Assembly (NCBI GenBank): GCA_038373865.1
Contig: JAXGGA010002378.1
Location: forward strand, 1 to 64,000
Reading direction: 5' to 3'
DNA length: 64,000 bases
From: Uloborus plumipes
Taxonomy: Eukaryota > Arthropoda > Arachnida > Araneae > Uloboridae
Shown in pieces: positions 19,866 to 33,999 of the stretch. The notes beneath the pieces are model-generated. The model was not told the DNA's origin and made no database searches. It saw nothing but the letters and a program-made list of their open reading frames with translations. The translations under genes were made by a program, and so were the position numbers. Numbering within the stretch: the stretch's first letter is position 1; each line of letters begins with the position of its first letter.

Positions 19866-22470
19866 CTGAGGAAGAAATGAAAGACATGAAGGTCTTTTTG
19901 GGAAGAAAACAATGATGATGATGATAATAACAACGGAAATATTTGCAAAAACGAATGTCAAAACAATAAAAACGATAAATAAAAATATATAAGCCACATG
20001 TTCAAAACGAAAGTAGTCAATTAAAAAATGAGCATGAGTTAGCCAAATTTATAAATAAAAAAAGGAATAAATAAACATATTATGGCCGTATTATGCTGAA
20101 TCCATTGTTGTGGATGTGACATTTTGCACGTAACTATTTGCACTTTAATCCAGGAATTTCAATCTTTGGCTTTAAATTTTTGTATATTACACGTAAGTGA
20201 CCATTTTGTACCTTAATACAAAGAATCAAATTCCTAAATTGTATTTCTTTTCTTTTCTCTCTCTCTCTCTTTCTCTTAATTTTTCTTGTACACGTTGGAG
20301 GGTGTGACTTTCTGTGTCACACCGGCAACAAGTACAAATTACTGGTTTTTAAATAAAGTTTTTTCAAAAGGTCACACTTTTTGAATGGATATTTAAACTT
20401 AAGAATGTATCGAACAGCAAAAAGTCAAAATTGTAAATTCTTGGATACAAAAGCAAATATATACACACACGTAGGCGTAGTTAAAGAAACAAATCTAATT
20501 TTGTAAAAAGTAACACGTTAATCTTTTTTAAGTACATTTAATATCGTAAAAAAAGCAAATGTACTTCCTAAACAAAATACAACTCTCATGGGGAAAAAAG
20601 CCCATAAATAAAGTTTATGAGAGAAAACTCACAGCCTATGCGAACGTAATAAAACTTACAGCTGGAAAACATAAGTGCAGTTAAAAATGTTCTCATATAA
20701 TAAAGTGTCGGAATGTAATGAAAAAAAAAAACTCTTACGGTCTTATATTTAAATAGAAATAACCATCTTATTTTTATCAACGAAAGCGATCGATTATGAA
20801 AGAATAATATCCAGTTTGAATTTAAAGTCATTTAATAATGATTAAATTAAGCATTTAAAATGACTTTTGTTACATGAACAACTTTATTTTATACTTATGG
20901 CATGTACAATAGAAAGCGATGTTACGCTTAAAGATTACAATTTCATTTTATAGACACAACAAGAGACCAAATTCGTCCTTTTCAAGCAAAATATTGTCCG
21001 AAATTATTTGAATGTTTTATAATATCTCACAAAATAATTTAAATGGAAAGGAAGTCAAAACTCTCTGCATAAATCTTCATGAATTGCTATGAGCTAATTT
21101 TCAAACCAATCAACATTTAAGAAAGAAAAAATTCAAAATTCTTTTCTGTTCTTGCACAAATTATAGCATCAAGACATTTGTTTTATTTATTTATTTGCAT
21201 TCATTCATTTATTTTTGAAGACATCTCAGTTTGCAGACAATTGAGCCTTTTTGTAACAATCTATTGTTGTGTTCTTGTGTAAAGCCTTGGAATTGAATCT
21301 CCATTTTTTTGGACGACAAATGCTCCTTTCTTTATCATTAAATCGCAAAATAATGAGTATTTATTTTTTTTTAAAGATAACTTTTATTGCAATGACTGAA
21401 ATGATACTAAATTATCAAAAATAAAATTAAAATATAATTAAAAAACCGGACATGAATTCAAATATGGAATGAATTCCAGTTGTAACTATTAAGAATTGTT
21501 TATAAATCTTAGTATTTTCAATTAAAAATGCATTATTTTCTTATTTTCCGTAATTAATTTTAGAGCATAATAACTCACTTTTTTTCCAAACCTCCAAAAA
21601 AGATATAATTGAAAAAAACAAACAAAATTAGTATAAAAATTTTAAAAAATAAATAAAATATAAAACTGTACATAGTACTCTTTTTGTTAATTAATTTTAT
21701 ATTAAAAAACAAAGCTTTGAAGAAATGCAACAGTAAATTATTAGGAAATGTTTAAGGGAAAAAAAGGCCTTATAAAAAGAATCCTAAGAAAGAAATCAAA
21801 TATTCGTTTGGCAAAAAGAATCCAGCAAAAAAAGAAGAAAAAATAAATTAAAACCGTATAATCGGAGTCACAAAAAGAATGAAGAGTAAAAATTTCAGAG
21901 CTAGCAAACTAAAAACAAAGACTCAAACATAATGAAACTTCTTTTTACGTTTTAATAAAACCGTTTTCCTTTCTTCTTCTTGAAAGCTCTTTCTCCTTCA
22001 GCATGGTTAATTACGAAATATGCATATATCACAGAGAGAGATTTAAAATCCCTCTGGAGGAGTTTTAAAAAACTCTTTCAAGAACTTTATAATTATCTTT
22101 TGACGCATTAAACAATAAGTAATTAGTTTTAGCTGTTATCAAGTACAGAGAGGAGCACGGGCATGCATGTTAATGGTGGCGATGCAGATAATGCCAAATT
22201 AATTACAAACTACTGGGCACAAGAGAATTTAATCTACGAGAAGGTATCTTTCATAATCTTTAAAACTGTTTTAACGAACAAGTAGGCGAGTAAGAGTGGT
22301 AAATATTTTAATGCCGTGTAAATAAAATATGCTCATAATGTTATAGGAATCAAGCGGATTTACCTGGTTCATGCCTAGTTTATTTAAGATGTCGATTGTG
22401 CTCTATTTGCATACATTCATTTATTTATTTTAGTTTGTGTTCCTATGCGTATTTATTTAAGGTTGCTCAA
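19866..22470. other. Intron sequence right of the first visible ARID5 exon
   Basis: AT-rich sequence. It includes a CT microsatellite (about 20258-20280) and a hairpin at 20309-20331 (GGTGTGAC, loop TTTCTGT, GTCACACC). No coding exon resembling the missing ARID5 N-terminus was seen. Confidence 0.5.
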
Positions 22471-22471
22471 C

Positions 22472-22742
22472 AAAAGAAAAAAGAAAGAAAGAAGGGAAGA
22501 ACATAAAGCAAAAAGGGAAGAAAAGAAAAGGAAGAAAACAAAGAAAAAAATAGAAGAAAAGAAAAGGAAGAAAAAAAGAAAAGAATAGGAAAAAAAAGAG
22601 AAAGAAAGCTAAGAAAAAAGAAAGAAGGGAAGTAAAGAAAGAAGGGAAGTAAAGAAAGAAAAAAAACAAGAAAAGAAAAAGAAGAAAACAAAGAAAAGAA
22701 TAGAAAAAAGAGAAAGAAAGGAAAGATAAGAAAAGAGAAAAG
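22472..22742. repeat. Homopurine (GA-rich) tract of about 270 bp
   Basis: The plus strand is almost entirely A and G, in GAAA, GAAGGGAAG and AAAGAAAGAAGG units with only a handful of C or T interruptions. Partial internal repeats such as GAAGGGAAGTAAAGAAA occur twice in tandem. The minus-strand frames here encode only F/L/S/P low complexity and are not genes. Tracts of this type can form triplex (H-DNA) structures. Confidence 0.9.
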
Positions 22743-23907
22743 TTAGGATAAATATGAGATTCTTAGAACAAAGTCTGTAAAAAATATCATCAATGTATTT
22801 GTAATCAAATAGATAAGATAAATAATTAAGAAAAGATACAAAAAGAAGTATGTCGTTAAAAATGAAAACGGAAGTAAAGAATTATCTCATTTACAATTTA
22901 TTTTCTTTGAAGATGGATAAATCCTTGTGAAGGATTGCAACAGGATAGTGAAAGTTCAAGAAAAGGTCCTCATAAGTTAAGAAAATTAATAAATAAAGAA
23001 AGAAAGGAAGAAACAATGAAAGGAAAAAAAAGGCAAAGCTCAAATTAAAAATATATGCAAATTCAAAGTTTTTAAAAGATGCTTACTTCAAAATGCAATG
23101 AAATTTTTATGATTGGCTCAAACAAATGAATCACACTATCATTTATTTAATGTATATTTCAAAAACCTACATGAATAATTTATAAAAAGCATTGCAGTGT
23201 TGCTTAACTCGGTTTTATTTTTTAAAATAATTTCAAAAACTCTTTAAACTAATAACTAAAATAAACCATAATTAATAAAAATGAATTTCAATTCTAAATT
23301 TAAAACTTTGCAATGCGAATCATTACTAGTTTTAGTTTAGAAAGGAAAAAAATGTTCGATTTGTTCACTAAAGAACAAATATATTTATTCTTTTTATCAA
23401 TGTCAGTCTAAATACACGAAACTTCAAATAAAAGGCCAATTGAAAGAAAAGGATTTTAAGAAATGGAGAAAACACATTTAACATATGTAATCGCCAAAAA
23501 CTACGTAACTTCATTCTCTTACGATAAGAAACGTTAAAAGAATATTGTCATTAAAAGTAATCAGAGCACTCAAAACTAACGTAAATATATTGCGATTACG
23601 AAAAATGTAGAAAGGTAATTATAGCGTACATCATTAACCTAGTAATGGAATATTTCGCATTCGCTTTTAATAAAAATAAATGGAAAACAGACAATATTTA
23701 TTATTAAACATAATATCAACTCGCTCAAATATTCTTTAACGTAACTATGATAAATTTATCTTTCAATGAATAAACATGGGAAGAAAAATATTTCCCCAAA
23801 CGCTCATAGTACATTTTTTGTTTATTCCCAGACTTTATTTATATATGTATTTTTACCATATTCTTCTCCAGAGAAGATTTGATTCCCAACTCTGGCAATG
23901 CGCCAAA

Positions 23908-23921
23908 GTTGCCATAGCAAC
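23908..23921. promoter_or_regulatory. X-box (RFX-type) palindrome
   Basis: GTTGCCATAGCAAC fits the RFX consensus GTnRCC-N(0-3)-RGYAAC at every fixed position. It may be bound by RFX factors, which act in cilium and neuronal genes, but context is lacking. Confidence 0.4.
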
Positions 23922-26900
23922 CATGAAGCTTGTCTTGACAGTCACGATGTTAGTTTTCACCAAAAGCCATAGTATAGAAAAGCCGTTCGGAGGCAGTCAA
24001 GGCAGATTTTTCACCCTCCCCGCAACGTAAAAGGGATGGAGAGAGACAAAAAAAAATAATGTTTACAAGGCATTTTCTTGACGACTTAAGTGTTGACTTC
24101 TTTTGAAAGGGATTTTATTTTATCATTTAAAGTGCGACGACTTTTTAAACATCTTTGATCACTTTTTTTTTCCCATCTCATATCTTAATATTCATTGCTT
24201 GCATTTTTAGTGTTTCTTCCGAACATAAATCTTTTTATATTAAGCGTTACTTTATGCAGAAAGAAAAACAAATGAAAAAAAAAAAAAAAAATAACACGAC
24301 ATCGTGAGGATAGCGAAGATGGATTAACATGAAAATATGAGTTTTATAATTACAATCATGAATTTTATGTGGAGATTTAAAAACGGCGTATTTTTTAGGC
24401 TCTTAGTTAGATAAAAAGAGCTCAAATTTTCTTACCGGAGAATGGATAGTTTACAGAGCTGTTTTTTTTTTTAGTTTAACTTCATTATTTTCATGAAAAA
24501 AAAAGAAAGAAAAAGAAGAGAGGATGAGAGATGAATACCGATTTAAGGATGAAAATTATCGTTCAAAAGTCGACTTTTTAGAAAGCTATCTCCCTACTTT
24601 TTATTAGATAAATATCATTCAACTAAGGAGAAGATTCGGGATAAATAAAAAAAACTTTAATACATGAATACCAAAATTTTTATTACACATTGCATCGCAA
24701 AAATTTGCTTCATTGTGTTCACACAAATTCTGTGTTTTCTGCAAATCTGTAAACTATTTAACATTTCACTAAATAAACTATGAAACTAACAAAACTTATT
24801 TTTTTCGAACGAAATTTAGAAAGAAAAAGAAATATGAAAGGGAAAAAAAAGAAGACGGGAAGTCAATAAATATTTAAAATTCATAAAATGCTAAATATTT
24901 TTCACAATGAACCTCAAACTAAGGCGAAGAAAGTGAGAACAAATACAATAACCGAGCTGGATTTTTAACAAGAAGTATCGCTGATACTTTCCCACTTTCA
25001 ACCACCCTCTGGTTTCAATAATCAATATTCAGAGATAAAAGTTCGCAAGAATGGGACAGGAGAGAAATCTGCTTTATGCAAATAAAGCAAAGTGTTAAAA
25101 ATGAAAGAGAAAAGTAGAGAATTTTTTTTTTAATATGTGTGTGAAGCTAACATATTTTCCCCAGTAATATTCGTGAGAGTAAAAAAAGTCTGAAATAAAA
25201 AAATAATAATAACAACAAAAATCTTCATTAATTCAAAGTCGATAGCAGAAATTGATAGTAATATGGATATTTCTTACACGTATCTGTAACAACCTTTAAT
25301 CAATTTATTTATAATTATAGTTTATTAATGAATTCATAATTATCATTTATTTATTTATTTTTGTGACGAAGTTTGCACACAAATTCTCTCAAAATTTTCT
25401 GCCAGAAGAAGAAAAATAATTTGAAAAATACAGACTTCCTTGATATCTGTGTGTGAATTGAACAGTAATTTCTTCTTATGCCGTTACCAACATTAATTTC
25501 GCTCAAATTTTCCTCCATGTGTCTGGCAAAACATGTAGCGGAAATTCGAGATATTTCAGTTTACGAGATCTTCTTTCATTAGATATAATTCTATTTTACG
25601 CTAAGGGATTTTACAATTGTGTGAAGCAGTGAAAAATATTTCACAAAATTATTTTTTATTCCTCTTCATTAAAATTAAAAAATAATAATTATTAAATAAA
25701 TACGTAAAAATATGAAGGGGGAAAAAAAAACAAATTATCCATTAAAATACAGTAAACCTTTCTATTCCGTTTTGGTACCATTAAGTGATGTAACATTTTT
25801 GTCTTTGATTTTTTATATTTTCTTTTCATGCATTTCATCTATTTTTAAAAATAAATAAATGAACAAGTTAATAAATAAAAACAAAATCAAATTAAGCTTT
25901 CAGAACACGTTATCGAATTTTCATATTTTTTTCAATTAATTTATTTAATTTGTAAGACAATGAGTTGTTTATCATACTCCAAATATTTGAACCAAGTTTT
26001 GACCTAATCAGAAAATATGAAGTATTTTTATTTCGCTGCATGAAAACATCGATTTTCTGGAAAATGAAACGGATAATTCTTGCATGTGAATATTACAGTT
26101 TTCAATTTAATTTGCAAGCTGTTTACACAACCACTTCACAAAGAGATAAAATCCGAACAGCTATGAATGGACGAAAACCATTTCCGCTTTCTTTTTCAAA
26201 CACTAAGCGTTGAAGGTTGCCATAAATATACAGACACATAAAGAGGAAAAAATCGCCAACAAGTATAAGTCGAGTCATTTCTCAGAAACTTATCTCATTC
26301 CTGATAATCGGGCACTGATAAATATTATTTTCGGACGTTTTCCAAATGTGCCAGTCAGTCAAGATAAATGATTTTGAATAAGTTCTCAAAATGTAGGTTA
26401 TGATTTTTGCTGACAAAAGGCTTTTATTTTGCAAAATATGGAATTTCCACTTTTAATTAAAACAATAAATAAATAAATAAAAATTCTTTGATTACTTTTT
26501 CAAATAAATAAATACATAAATTGTCCCATTCTTCTGCCGTTTATAGTTTAAAACCGTTTTCCAATTTACGCCTCGGTTTTTTGTCTTTGAAACAAAATTT
26601 GCTTTTTTCGAACTTGTCTTGAAATACTTCTATTGCACTTTCAACGAAAATACTTATGAAATTCTGCAATAAAATGACAGCATTGTCATTTGCCTAAAAC
26701 TATTGAAGAAAATATTCAATGTAATGTATGAGAGTGAAGTAAGTGTCAATCGATTTGAAAATCAATACCTGTATTTTGTTCTCTTATTTCATGGAATAAC
26801 TACAACAAAAATAATCATAACAACTTGCTTCATACGCTAAAATCCATCAGAATTTCTCTTTTGTGACATGAAAATTTAAATTACGTGGAGAATACGTCTC

Positions 26901-27477
26901 AATGAAATTAATGTAAAAAACCGACTTTATACATTTTCATTGTGTGAGACTTTCAACGACGTTGATGATGGCGTAATCTGTTAACGCTTTTGTTTTTCTT
27001 TTCGTTTATCAACTGGCTGGTCTTACTACTTGCCCACATGCAATTTAATTCCAGATGTTTATTCCATTTTTGATAAAATGAATTTAGAAAAATTATTACA
27101 AATTATTACAATTGATATTCACTCCCACAGCCTATTGCAATATTTGAAGAATATATTGTAACAAAACTACTTTTGATAAGATACACAGCTTCTTCTAATT
27201 TAAAATAGAGGAATCCTCTTAAATAGAGATTTATTTTTCTGTTATTTTCAATTAATATAATTAAACAAGACCATTAGCATTTTAAGACCATTAAATTCCT
27301 TTATATCACGCAAGGAGCAATAATATTATGCATAATGGTAAATAAAAGCAAGGTTAAAAATTACTGAACAAAGAACCCGAGCTGAAAATACATGGAATGA
27401 CGGAACATGCTTGACTTTTTCTTTTTCCGTCTTTCTTTTTTATGGGAAGATCCGAGAAAATTATTTTCAGGAATCCT

Positions 27478-27492
27478 CCAATAGATGGCGCA
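27478..27492 (+). promoter_or_regulatory. CTCF-like site
   Basis: CCAATAGATGGCGCA matches 13 of 15 positions of CCASYAGRKGGCRSY. It lies in opposite orientation to the similar site at 12668-12682, about 14.8 kb away. Confidence 0.35.
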
Positions 27493-30400
27493 ACGTACAC
27501 ATTTTCAGCTGCACAGATGAGAGAGAGAGAGAGAGAAGGGGGAAAAGATTGAGCTTCCAAGCTCAAGTAAATAATTTTTTATTTCCTTTTTTTTTTTTTT
27601 TTGGCAGTAGCTCTCTATTTGAGATAGTGATAAATCTTTCAGTTTTATTGAAAAGTCATTTTGGGCGTACATAAGCAATCAGAACGAGCATATATATTAA
27701 CTTTTGAATGAATTATGGATTGCTGATTTCAATAATTAAATGTACGCGGAATAAAAAATCAGAAATATTAGGAAATCACACAAACTCAGATTAATTTTGG
27801 ATTTTGATATTCATGTTCTTTTAAGAATTTTAAACGTTTGAAATGGTAAAAAGCTAAATTGACTACAAATATTTTTCATAAAATTACACACTTGCGACTA
27901 GCTCGCTAAATTCAGACACTAAAATCAGAATAAAATTCATAGCTCGAATAATTTTTAAATTCTAATCATGGGAAAAAAATATTTACACGGAGGACCTTTT
28001 TTTTCTTTCATCGATTTTAAATAAATTTGAGTGCTTGAATTCTTAGTGTGTATTTCGGCATTTAATTCTTTAGTTCTCAAATAGGGCACAATGAAGTGCA
28101 AACAAAACGAAAATAAGATAATTACGGTAAACGATAGGAGATTTTTTTTTTGGGGGGGGGAGGTGAATAAAATGTTGATGGTTTTTGTCTTACTTTGAAA
28201 GGTACTTTGCAAAAATAATAATAATAATAAAATAAATAAACAAATGCTCCGATAGGGAAAAGCAACATTTTTAATATTGAGCATTCCGTAGTGTCTTAAA
28301 TCAGTATGTACAAATATAATTCTGCTTTTCTCGCATTGCATAAATTCTTAATCGTATATGCGGCCATATTTCGTGATGATTATAATCACTGTCATATTAA
28401 CTTTATTTATCCACTGCCAAATGCAATTTTAAAAGAAAAACGATCTCTTTGCTAAGAAATGACTTAAAAATATTACTATCATCAGTCATCTTTACTCTAT
28501 TTATTTACTGTAAAATACATTTATAAAAAGAAGACAATAATGTCTTCTCTTTGTAAAAAAAACGAACTTTAAAATAATCCATACTAATTAATTTGAAAAA
28601 TATTCTCATTTTGATGGTACCGGCATACTTAGGGACAGGAAAGAACGGAGAACATTTCTTTTATTTAACTATTATGGATAACAGTCGCCACCTGTCACAA
28701 GATAATAAAATAAATAAAAAAAAGATGGACGCGATTGAAAAACATCTGTCAATTGCCACTTCAAAAATACATTAAAATCACAATGCATATAAAAGGCATT
28801 TAGTAATTGGTAAAATGTTTTCCGCCAAAGTCAAGTAAGTAACTGTTATTGTATTTGAGTTATTATTTTGGAAAATAAATAAATAAATAAATAAAAAGTC
28901 TTCGTAAGGTCCAAAAGCTGTAAAAAAAAAAAAAAAAGAGAGAGAGAAGAAAATAACGGATCTGTTAATATTGTTACTACAGGCCATTGGCGACTAAAGA
29001 ATTTCCCAATTTTGCCCTCTATTTAGGTGCTATTTATGCTGGCAAAACACAAGGCACTTCGAAAAGAAATGGTGTAATTTCATCTTTTAAAAAACGCAAG
29101 TAAAGGAAAAGAAATGAATTAAGGACAAAAGGCTAAGGTTAAATTTAACGCTTAGAAATTTATTGATAGAAGAAAGAATCAGGAACTGAACATAACCATC
29201 TATTTTCGAGGTCATATAATGCTAAAAAAGCAAATAAAGGAAAAATATATTACCGACTTTAAAAAAAAAAAAGAAAATCAAATAACATAATAATAACTAG
29301 AAAGGCATTCTTTTCCCCTCGGTGTTTTCGATTAAGGTTAAAATTCAGTCGAGCGTGTCAAGCGAGGAGATTCGCTTACAACTCGGAGGGTAGGGGGGGA
29401 TTAAGAGGGGGGAAAGTCCAAAAACTAGGAGGGTCAACAAAATGCTCGGAACAATGTCTAAAAAAGAGGGGAATGGGACGTGATTGCATTAACAATAAAA
29501 GCTAATAGAGTGCAGCCCGAAAGAGTGGCAAAAAATTGTTTCCTATTGTTTCTCAAGAAAACGATAATCTGGTAAGCTGGGGAAGTTTAAGCAAGAGGCT
29601 CTGCTGGTTTTCGAGGCTTCTTGTTTGCGATGGAATTTAATGAAGAAGTGGTTGTTTTTAAACCCTTTCTGAAGCAGCGAAAACGTTTAAGAAATGTGCA
29701 GGAAGAGAAAAATATTTTAAACCATTTATCACGTGCACAAAATTTGTAATTTAATTTATTTATTATTATTCGTCTGCTATTATTTTACTTATCATTATTT
29801 CTCTTTATTTATAATTTTATTTGTTTATTTATTTTTTTATTTTCGTAAATTCCCCTTTTTTTTGGAGGAGCACATATAAATATAACAATGATAAACGATT
29901 AAATTATATGACAAATGATGTAATTACCAAGCGAGAAGTTGATAGCTATAAAATGACAATAAATGTTAATAATAATTACATAAATAAATGTCAGCCCATT
30001 GAAATTTAAATGTGGGTACTTACGTATTTGAGAGCAAAGATACGGCGTTTTATATTAAAGAAAACACACAAACGAAATGAATAGGGAATTTGAAGTGCAA
30101 ATAGAAATGCATTTCATTCTACGATTTACCTTCTGAATAAAGCTTCATATATTATTTCCACGAATGGAAATTTAAACTACTTATTTATGTTTATTCGTTT
30201 ATTTATGTAATCTTTAATTACGTTAAACTGAATTAAATCTTCAATTTTCATAAGCGGTTGACAAATTAAGTAAAAAGTCAGGCAAAAAAAATTAGAAGCC
30301 AGTTCTTTTTTCCCAACCACAAACCTTCCTAATTTTTACACTCGGCTGATTGGTTAAAAAGAAAAAAGAAAAACATTATGGTAAAGGTGCAGTCACTGGT

Positions 30401-31579
30401 TTAAAACAGGCTGGAATTGTAGATTTTTTACTTGAGATTCCGTGGCGACCTGGCAAGCAATATTTACATAGCCCCTACTTTTAAGATAATGGAAAAATTA
30501 ACTTTCACATACCCAAATTGTTAAAATAAACTATTTCATTAAAATTTCACACATAACATCACAGTTTTGAAATTACATGTCATACAACTAGAATAAATCA
30601 CCCAGAACTAGTTTAGATCAGTAAGGAAGATAAAAATAAGAATGATTGCTATTTCTTTGGGGGAAAATGTACCGCATAATCCATGACAAAATTGAAATCA
30701 ATAAATAAAATATTTCCATCTGTTTCAAGTATTTTAAATTAAGCTGATAAAATCTAAAAACACTAAATGCATCGCGCAAATCTTCCCCAAGAACTATAGT
30801 GGCATAGCTCAAAAAATTATAATTGCGAGAATTTATGATTGTTGAAGAAAGTTATGAAAAACCAAGCTCTCATATATTTTTATGTTTTTTTGCATCATTG
30901 CGAAATAAGTCTAACGAATGTAGCCTTCATCGTTAATTTTATTTCATACAAATGTGGTTGTAAATTGCTTTAATACTACATTTGATTATGCAATCCATGA
31001 AATCCGCTACAAATGTTGAGATTGGAATCAATTTGAAACAAGATTAACTTCGTAAGTATGTATCACTGCACGAGATTATTAATTTCATGGCGAAAAAGCT
31101 ATTTTGTACCTGATTTCCTCCTTTCTCTAATCTGAACAGAAACAAACGGTACTCACAAATAGTCCCCCCCCCTTCCCCCTCCCCCAAGCTACTTTCTAAT
31201 TCATTTCGACCGCACTTGCTTCTTCTTCCACCCGATAAAGAGGAAACAGGTTTTTGTTTTTCCTCCAGGGCACCGATGCGCTTGATAATTTTACGCCCAA
31301 ATGCTCGTAGCAGTTGTTCTGAAAAGTTTATGATCTTTATTTTAGCATCGCGGCTCCGTTTTTCTTTTTTTTTTCTGCGAGCACAAAGCAGTCTCGATTC
31401 AGTAATTTCAATGGCGTCAGATCAACACCTTTTAACACTGAAGTGAATGCCTGGACCGAACTCAGCGACAGACAAAGACACTAAAAACGAGTTAAGAGGA
31501 AATAAAATTTTATTTAGGATGAAACTAGGGTGGAAAAATGCTCTTCAGTTTAAAAACATAAGTAGTTACGTAGTAAGCT

Positions 31580-32758
31580 CGGGGTTGTTTGATTTTGTCC
31601 GAGGCGGAAAAAACCACTGGAAAAAACCGCCGCGGACAAAATAGCATTTTGTCCATTTCGTCCATTTTGTCCACTTTAAAGAAAATGACAGTTCTTGATT
31701 AAAAAATCCAAAGTTTAAAAGTAATGTTTTAAAATGTTGATTTTTTTTCAATGAGGTACTAGTTTTATTATCAAAATTAGCACACATAATTATGTATACC
31801 AACAAATATTTAATAAACAACAGATACTATAAAAATATAGTATCTGTATCTGTATAAAATAAATGAATATTAACGATAAGATTTAATGCTTACGAGAGCA
31901 CACATCAGCAGTAAATAATTTTAAGATGTTTATTTTTTGTGAAGGAGTTTCATTGCCAACAATAAAAGTGTATATAAAATATAAAAGTAGAAATGAACAT
32001 TTTAAAAGGTTTTAGTCTCAAAATAATAAAAACCCGATAAAGTAAATATTATTTGATGTCAAGAATTTTTTTTTGCCATGAAATGAAATATGTTCCTGTA
32101 ATAACATTAATATATCCATAAAACAATGCTGTGTACATAAATATTTTACAACGGGGCAACATTCATTAAATCCTCAAAAAATAGAACGCAAAATGACCAA
32201 ATGAATCAAAAATAAACCAATATTTCTTGTAGCATCTAATGTATTTTCAAATACAAATGATATACATTTATACGTGTATTTAATTAAAACAAAATTTAAC
32301 CATAGAATTTATGAGAAAATATCATATAAAGTTTACTTTTTAAGGGATTGTAATGTGTTAAATAAATATCTAAGGTGACAGAACACTTTAATTTCTTTTT
32401 AAAAATATTTATTAAAGAAAAACACTTTTTTTTCTATTTATCTACTTTATAATAATGTAATTACACTCAATAGTTTATTCACTGTGTTAAATTTTATTTC
32501 TTTCAACTAAAATTAATTAAAAATCAATGGGTTAATTGCCATTCTTTTCTTTTTGCATGATATCATCATCATTCTATTTTGGGAAATAGGTAATGCAAGA
32601 GAGATACTGATTGACATCATAACATTTTTATACATCAAAACGTATGAAAAAATACTTTTTTTTTTCATTTCTTCCATTTTGTCCATTTCGTCCAATTTTG
32701 TCCATTTCTTCCGGCGTCCCGGACTTTTTGCAAAAAAGTGGACGAAATGACAACCCTG
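31580..32758. mobile_element. Non-autonomous hAT element with perfect 8-bp target duplication
   Basis: This 1179-bp element is flanked by AGTAAGCT on both sides (31572-31579 and 32759-32766). The ends are CGGGGTTGTTTGATTTTGTCC and, reading inward from the right on the minus strand, CAGGGTTGTCATTTCGTCC. Subterminal regions at both ends are arrays of TTTTGTCCATTTCGTCC, the likely transposase-binding sites. They create the K-W-T-K-rich false frames. A 12-bp stem hairpin (31820-31847) lies inside. The central 900 bp is AT-rich filler with no transposase. Confidence 0.92.
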
Positions 32759-33938
32759 AGTAAGCTCCACCTGTTTTTGACTTTCTCCAAGTCCAAACTC
32801 CACAGTCTTAAGTTACACAGGTACAAACAGAAAAATGATTTCCATTTTCCAGATTTTCGAACTTTAGTTTGAAATATTACAAATACAAAAACCAGTTTAT
32901 ATTTTCCCTCGAAATGTTAAATATATATCAAATGAAAGAATTTCGTTGCTATTTTTACTTTTTATTTCTAACTATTATAATAAAGGTTTCATAAACTTCG
33001 TGTTTTCTAGAACAAAATTATCGATCTTACACGCAGCTCGTTTAAAGTTAAAAAGCATTGTAAATCAAACACACACACACACACACACACACATAGATTT
33101 TTATATTCATTAAGAATTTGCTGTAAATTTATGGAGGTGCGTGTACAAAATCGAAAAGCACGGTTTGAGTTTTTACGGCACTTTCTCAGGATCATTACAA
33201 CAAATAAAAAGTATTAAGAAATCAGAGAACTTTTTACAAGCATTTTCACATTAAAAAATACAAGAGAGAAGTTTATTTTAGGCATTCTCCAAGCTACCGC
33301 AATCCTATTTCATATTAAGTATAACAGAGAATTCTTAATAAATTAATATGGTTAATAATCACAAAAATGATTGAAAAACTATTTTTTTAAAGTAATATCT
33401 CTGCTGTGCGTCTAAGCATTAAAATTGCCATATCTGGAATTTAAAAAGGAGAAACTAAATTTTCAACAGAATTCAAATTTAAGTTGCGATATAAAAGTTA
33501 TGATTAAAACTTCTGATAATTCTTTCACTGAAGAATTCATAATAATTTATTTTCCATTAAAAAAAATAAATGTACAATTATTTATGAACTGGAGCCGGAT
33601 GTTAAGATACAGTCAATATTTAATATATTCGTTACAATAACTTTTTACTTTTTAAAATTTAACATTGCCTCAACTTGAAGAACATACAAAATTTTGGAGC
33701 AATAATAAGTTAAGTAATTTACGGTTAAATAAATAATAATAATAATAATAAATACCGATTTAACCTTAAAATAATCTAGCACTTACAAAACGTAAATTTT
33801 GAATCATTCAATTATGTCTGCTTTTAACTTGTATTTAATTTATTGTAGTCTATGTTAGAAATTTACAAATTTAAAAAAAAAGCAAATGAATTCTTTTTAG
33901 ATAGATGTAATAGAGAAAGAGAGATAAAACAAATCTGC

Positions 33939-33999
33939 ATCATTACTCCAGGCTGGAAACTACCAGGCTGGAAAAACTACATCATTACTCCAGGCTGGC
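33939..33999. repeat. Short tandem repeat with CATCATTACTCCAGGCTGG unit
   Basis: CATCATTACTCCAGGCTGG occurs twice, about 42 bp apart, with a third partial CCAGGCTGG between them. The unit is GC-rich in an AT-rich setting and gives an ITPGW repeat in one 60-codon frame, which is not otherwise gene-like. Confidence 0.75.

Larger units (their letters stand above)
22743..31579. other. Gene-free AT-rich intron or flank
   Basis: I see no supportable gene or complete transposon. Contents are short A and T tracts, a (GA)n run near 27518-27536, an (AAAT)n run near 28876-28897, a T9G9 tract near 28141-28160, G-rich sequence at 29385-29415 and a C-rich tract at 31161-31189. An X-box-like site (23908-23921) and a CTCF-like site (27478-27492) are listed separately. 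All frames are 60-128 codons and low in complexity. Confidence 0.5.

Noticed and set aside
19866..19997. Upstream extension of the ARID5 exon frame starting MAYIFLFIV, seeming to give a signal anchor
   Set aside because: A clear TTCTTCCTCAG acceptor ends at 19866 and homology begins exactly at the next codon, so the extension is intron.
22457..22691. Two overlapping minus-strand frames rich in F, L, S and P
   Set aside because: They are translations of the homopurine tract and have no gene-like composition.
31566..31820. 84-codon frame with K-W-T-K repeats
   Set aside because: Produced by the GTCCATTT subterminal array of the hAT element.
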